Origin: Desmodesmus armatus
Taxonomy: Eukaryota; Chlorophyta; Chlorophyceae; Sphaeropleales; Scenedesmaceae
NCBI GenBank assembly: GCA_007449985.2
Contig: VIIQ02000082.1
Coordinates: 248,001-312,000, forward strand
Direction: 5' to 3'
DNA: 64,000 nt
Positions 60,155 to 64,000 of the stretch are shown in pieces (the first letter of the stretch is position 1; every line of letters starts with the position of its first letter). A program made the position numbers and the translations under genes. The notes beneath the pieces are model-generated. The model searched no databases. It was not told the origin of the DNA and saw only the letters and a program-made list of their open reading frames with translations.

Positions 60155-62706
60155 ATGAGCCTGGACCAAAAGCAGAACATCCACAGACACATAAACAAGT
60201 CAGCATGCTCCAAACATCATTTATGCTCGTTTCCGAGACCCAAGATCAGCCAGCACAGCAGACAGTCCAGTAGATGCAGGGCGGTGCCTGCACTCCAGAC
60301 TCTGTTGGAACAGGCTGGTACAGCACATCCTGGTTGGGCAGCAGGGGCAGCTGTCAACACAGCGGTATTCATCGCTGGCTCTCCAGTTCTGCTGAAGGGC
60401 CTTACATGGTCGGGCATGGTGAATGCCTTCATCCTAGGCACTACAGTGTATGCGGCTTTTGGAGCTGGGGGCTTTGCGCTAGTCTGCGTCTACTTTCTGT
60501 TTGGAACAGCAGTGAGTGGCGGCCTGTGCTGCAGCAATATATACTCAAGTCTGACTAGGCTGTGTTAGCATGAAACCGAGGGTCTGGTGTATGGGGTCGC
60601 CAACACGTGTTGGTGGTCTCCCAGAAGAACTGGTCAGATTGTAGCAGACGACCGTGCTATAAACCTTTTCTTGCAGCCCCACAGGTCAGTCTGATGTTGT
60701 CATTGCTCTGGCAGGCAAGACAGCAACGTCTACAATGTGCATGCAGTCGATGTCAATTTATCAAATGGGAGCTCTGTGCACTGCCGTGGGCATGAAATTA
60801 GGTCAGGCCAATACCTGTGGGATCATCCGTATACTGCTGTGTCAGGTGACTAAGGTGAAGCTGGAGCAGAAGCAGAAGGAAGGCATTGCAGAAGCGCGCT
60901 CTGGTCGCAGAGGGCCGGTGGGTATGCAGTACTGCTGTGCGCACGAACGACAGGGTGCATGTAAAGCAGTCCGATAAAGCTGCAGTCCGATAAGTTGACA
61001 GGTGTTGACTGCCATAGAGAATGGTCCCGGAAGTCAAGTTTTCCAGGCTGGTTCAGGGAATAATATGACAAGAAAGTACAACCAGCAACTGTGTTGACTG
61101 CGAGCACTATGAATCCAGTAGGTGTAAGCAGGTATACCATATGCATAGCTTTGCTTACCTCAAGTGCATGCAAAGTGCGCGTCACTAAGTTGGGCTCTTG
61201 CTGCTGGACTGTTGTTGCTGCAGAGCAGTGTGTGGGGCTCAGGCTCAGCAGGGATCTTCTGTGCCTTCATGGCATTGCTGACAGGCAACTATGAACTGTG
61301 GCAGGTGAGCAGGGTTTAGGAAACCTACGGTTTTCTAAACCCTAAATCCTAGGTCCACTAGACCTGCAAGCTGCAGAAGGCACTATCAATCAGTGCCTTG
61401 TGATGTCAGCTGAACAGCTGGTTACAAGCTACGCTGTCGAGATGCGAGAGCCTGGTTCCATGCACTTATGGGGTAGTGACCAGGGGGCCAGTCAGCAGGT
61501 GTGCATGTAAGATAATATGTGCGGGGAACATTCATGTGGTTCTGGCTTGAGGTGCGCACTTGTGCATAAGGTGCGGCGCAGTCTCTACACCTTCACATGC
61601 TCTGTGACGGCAAGGGTCGTGAGACTTTATAATCTTCACTGTCTCTGTTGTTGCTGCTGGGCCAGCCATATGCTGGAAGTAAGTGCCAACTACGTGCATC
61701 ATGTTCATCACCGTCAGTGTTGATGCTTTGCTGAAGCCGCTGGTTGTTTTGCTGCCCGCAGATTGGCTTTGTGGCATGCTTCACCAGCAAGCTGTCAGAC
61801 ACTGTGTCCAGTGAGATTGGGAAGGTGGGTGTTTTTCGGGCCTCCCTCAGCACACGCACAATTCAGGGGACAGGCAGCAGCTGCTGGCATTGCCGTAAAG
61901 TGCTGTTGTACGAGTCCAACCACAGTCCCAACCACATGCTTGGGTCAGTTCAAGATCTCAAGTTCGTACAATTTGGCTGCTGACATGGCAACTGTCACGA
62001 AAATTCGCTGATAATTGCGGGCAAGGAAGGGACTTGCGGAGCACGTAGCAGTCTCAGCATGCGCGCAACATGCACACCACCGCCAGCCGTACCGTGTGGT
62101 TACTCGCAGACCTCTCACTCACTCACCCACCCCTTGTTGACTGTGATACTTGCTGTCACACTTGCTGACACAATTGCTGTCACAATTGCAGGCATATGGC
62201 AAGACCACCTACCTCATCACTAGCCTGCAGCTGGTGCCGCGAGGCACTGAGGGGGCAGTCAGCTTGGAGGGAACCATGGCGGGCCTTGGGGCGGCAGCAC
62301 TTTATGCAGCAGTGGCACTGGCTTTGGGGCAGGTGGGTGTTAGGAGAAGAGGGGTGCGCTGATTTCTTTTGTTGCGTTTGGGCAGTCAAACTTGTTAGGT
62401 TGCTTTTTGCAAACCACTGATTGTCTTTGCATATGCCACTTGACGCAAGCAGAACGTTACGAAGTTGCAGGGAGCCGTTGCCTCTGACACTGCCTCACGT
62501 GTGTTGACCCATGTGTGCTGCTGCTGCAGGCTACTCCCGCTGACGTGGCAATCATCACAGCTGCAGCTTTTGTTGCCAATGTTTTTGAGAGCTACATAGG
62601 GGCCGCACTTCAGGGTGAAGTTGAGTGGCTCAACAATGACATCGTGAACGTCATACAGATATCTGTGGCTGCTGCGCTCGCTGTTACTGGCAAGTACTAC
62701 TTGTGA
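60155..62706 (+). CDS. VTE6: Phytyl-phosphate kinase-like DUF92/TMEM19 membrane protein
   Basis: Predicted 296-residue plastid membrane protein of the DUF92 family. Plant VTE6 phosphorylates phytyl phosphate for tocopherol and phylloquinone synthesis. Exons: 60155-60511, 60846-60917, 61224-61304, 61762-61824, 62192-62332, 62530-62706; all in phase. The first about 45 residues are basic and Ser-rich, transit-like. Family signatures in order: GMVNAFILGTTVYAAFGAGG; VTKVKLEQKQKEGIAEARSG with RRGP; SSVWGSGSAGIFCAF; GFVACFTSKLSDTVSSEIGK; YGKTTYLITSLQLVPRGTEG; AVSLEGTMAGLGAAALYA; and a C-terminal block ending NNDIVNVIQISVAAALAV. These include the acidic and Lys residues conserved in the family. Length is close to the plant protein minus a shorter leader. 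Function is inferred from family. Confidence 0.9.
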
Positions 62707-62730
62707 TGTAACAGTGTTACTGTGATGTAA
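62707..62730 (+). terminator. Duplicated TGTAA poly(A) motif after VTE6
   Basis: TGTGATGTAACAGTG occurs twice, overlapping and just after the stop codon, giving TGTAA at 62707 and 62726. Use of the second would leave a very short 3' UTR. Confidence 0.4.
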
Positions 62731-63009
62731 CAGTGTCACCTGCTGCCCTAGCGGGATACACTTTGGGGAACAAGGCTGCTGCATTTGTCTGTGTTTCAAC
62801 CACGCTCAGCGTCCCGTGCTTTCCATTGGAACGTCGGCTTATGGTGTCTCAACAACACCATCACACTGTCACACACCACACACTGCTGCACAGGACACGC
62901 ACTATAATGTGGTGCCCCACAAGTCTCAGCCGCAGACACAACTTCAGCTGCCGCATGCCGCTGTCCCATTGTAGTCAGCCCATACCGCTGATTGTAGCTT
63001 TGGTGACTA

Positions 63010-64000
63010 TCATTGGATCTGGTCATCATTTATTGCCTTGCCGGCTGCTGTGCTGATCAGCTTGGTGGCCCATATCGTGGCAACAGCACCCACAGCTGCA
63101 ACACAGACGGCAGTGCAGCAATACAGCACAGGCAGCACAGCACACCTTTCAGAAGGAGACAAACTCAGCCAGCTGCCGGCATGCGTCAGTGCTGCAACAC
63201 GCGGAATTATGACACGGCACATGCAAGACTGCCTAAAGCTGCACACACCAGCCTGCAGCAGCTTCATGTATGCAAAGTCCAACACTCCTGCAGCATTGCA
63301 TGCAGGATTGAGGCACTGGTGCAAGACTTGTCAGCCGGACTGTCTATGCAGCCTCCTCAGGGCGCCATGACAAGACACCAAGTCAAGAAGTCTCTACTTC
63401 CCAGCATCCGCCAGCCCCCCCCCCCCCCCCCCCCCCCTGCTCACCATACAGCACCAGCTTCGCGGTGCCGAAGCCGCCATCACCAGCAGTGCCGTCCCCT
63501 GCTGCGTCCGCTGCCACTTTGCCTAACGAGCCCAGGTACACATATGCAAAGGTGCCGGGAAGCATCCCCAGCCACGAGGCCCAGGCATAGTCCAGGAACC
63601 TCACTTGCGTGATACCTAGCGGCAGCGGCAGCATACAGTTACAGCATTCAGTGTGAGACATTGCGACGGTGTCAGTCGTCGGCAAGACAGCATACACATT
63701 ATGGTGCAGCTGCACAAGCAATGCAACCAGTTGTGACTGGCATTGGCTGTTGTAGCTATCAGTGCCTGCTGCTGTGTGGCTGGCAGCCTGGTGCAGGTCT
63801 TGCGTCACCGGCTGTTGTCCAGTGATACTGAACATGGTGGTGCAGGCAGCGCCTGTTGTTTTCTATGTTTCTTCGTCAAAGTATGCAGGCAGCACTTGGC
63901 AAGTGCAGCAAATGACAAGCACTGAGGTGTCCTGGTGTCCCGGCCTTACCCAAGCCATAGTTGAGAAGGCTAAATGGGACCAGTGGGCTCAGCCGCAGCA
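63010..64000 (-). CDS. TVP38/TMEM64 (DedA-like) membrane protein, 3' part
   Basis: C-terminal part of a SNARE-associated-Golgi-domain (TVP38/TMEM64/DedA) protein, cut by the right end of the window. Exons (high to low): 64000-63950, 63615-63445, 63095-63010; phases agree. Seen: LRLSPLVPFSLLNYGLG, the family's hallmark helix-turn, then VRFLDYAWASWLGMLPGTFAYVYLGS, then a Gly/Asp loop. A final helix AVGAVATIWATKLISTAAGK ends in INDDQIQ. Plant relatives of this subgroup are often plastid proteins, but the targeting end is outside the window. Convergent with VTE6, 303 bp apart. A long G-run (C at 63415-63437 on plus) lies just after the donor of the middle exon. Confidence 0.88.

Overview
The window is nuclear DNA of a green alga, most likely a chlorophycean (Volvocales/Sphaeropleales type). 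The evidence is intron-dense genes with clean GT-AG (one GC-AG) junctions, Ala- and Gln-homopolymer-rich proteins, TGTAA-type poly(A) motifs, and several proteins typical of plastid-bearing eukaryotes (VTE6-type phytyl-phosphate kinase, PKIWI502-type oxidoreductase, plastid rhodanese, plastid TVP38/DedA protein). Nicastrin and a BK-like potassium channel fit an alga better than a land plant. There is no sign of operons, phage or bacterial elements, and I saw no tRNA or rRNA gene.

Layout: 1.4-11.8 kb (-), BK/Slo-like K+ channel with two RCK domains, about 18 exons; 12.5-18.6 kb (+), ZnT9/SLC30A9-type cation diffusion facilitator with a long extra C-terminus; 20.4-26.1 kb (+), a 1328-residue Ala/Gln-rich protein of unknown function; 28.3-35.4 kb (-), a 13-exon, 1136-residue helix-rich protein of unknown function; 35.6-41.5 kb (+), nicastrin (gamma-secretase); 42.0-44.9 kb (+), plastid FAD/NAD(P) oxidoreductase; 45.0-45.4 kb (+), possible small secreted protein; 45.6-49.1 kb (+), splicing factor RBM22 with a late reading-frame break; 50.1-52.8 kb (+), polytopic membrane protein of unknown function; 56.6-59.9 kb (-), plastid rhodanese-domain protein; 60.2-62.7 kb (+), VTE6-like kinase; 63.0-64.0 kb (-), C-terminal part of a TVP38/TMEM64 protein cut by the window end. 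About 0-1.4, 18.6-20.4, 26.1-28.3 and 52.9-56.3 kb hold no gene I can support.

Exon models for most genes were built by hand from splice sites and checked by codon phase: in most genes every internal junction is phase-consistent. Uncertain points are the BK 5' end, the 5' end and one junction of the 50-53 kb membrane gene, and the RBM22 C-terminus. The genes are functionally diverse; the only visible links are divergent pairs with short intergenic gaps (unknown helical gene/nicastrin, 248 bp; rhodanese/VTE6, 272 bp).

The most unusual recurring signal is not a gene: several genes carry short tandem duplications that straddle exon edges. They are in the oxidoreductase exon 3 (three copies, only synonymous differences), both unknown genes (copies that could be spliced in frame as extra exons), the RBM22 stop-codon region, the rhodanese donor region, and a candidate BK 5' exon. 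Together they look like a local pattern of exon-edge duplication that could create cassette exons.
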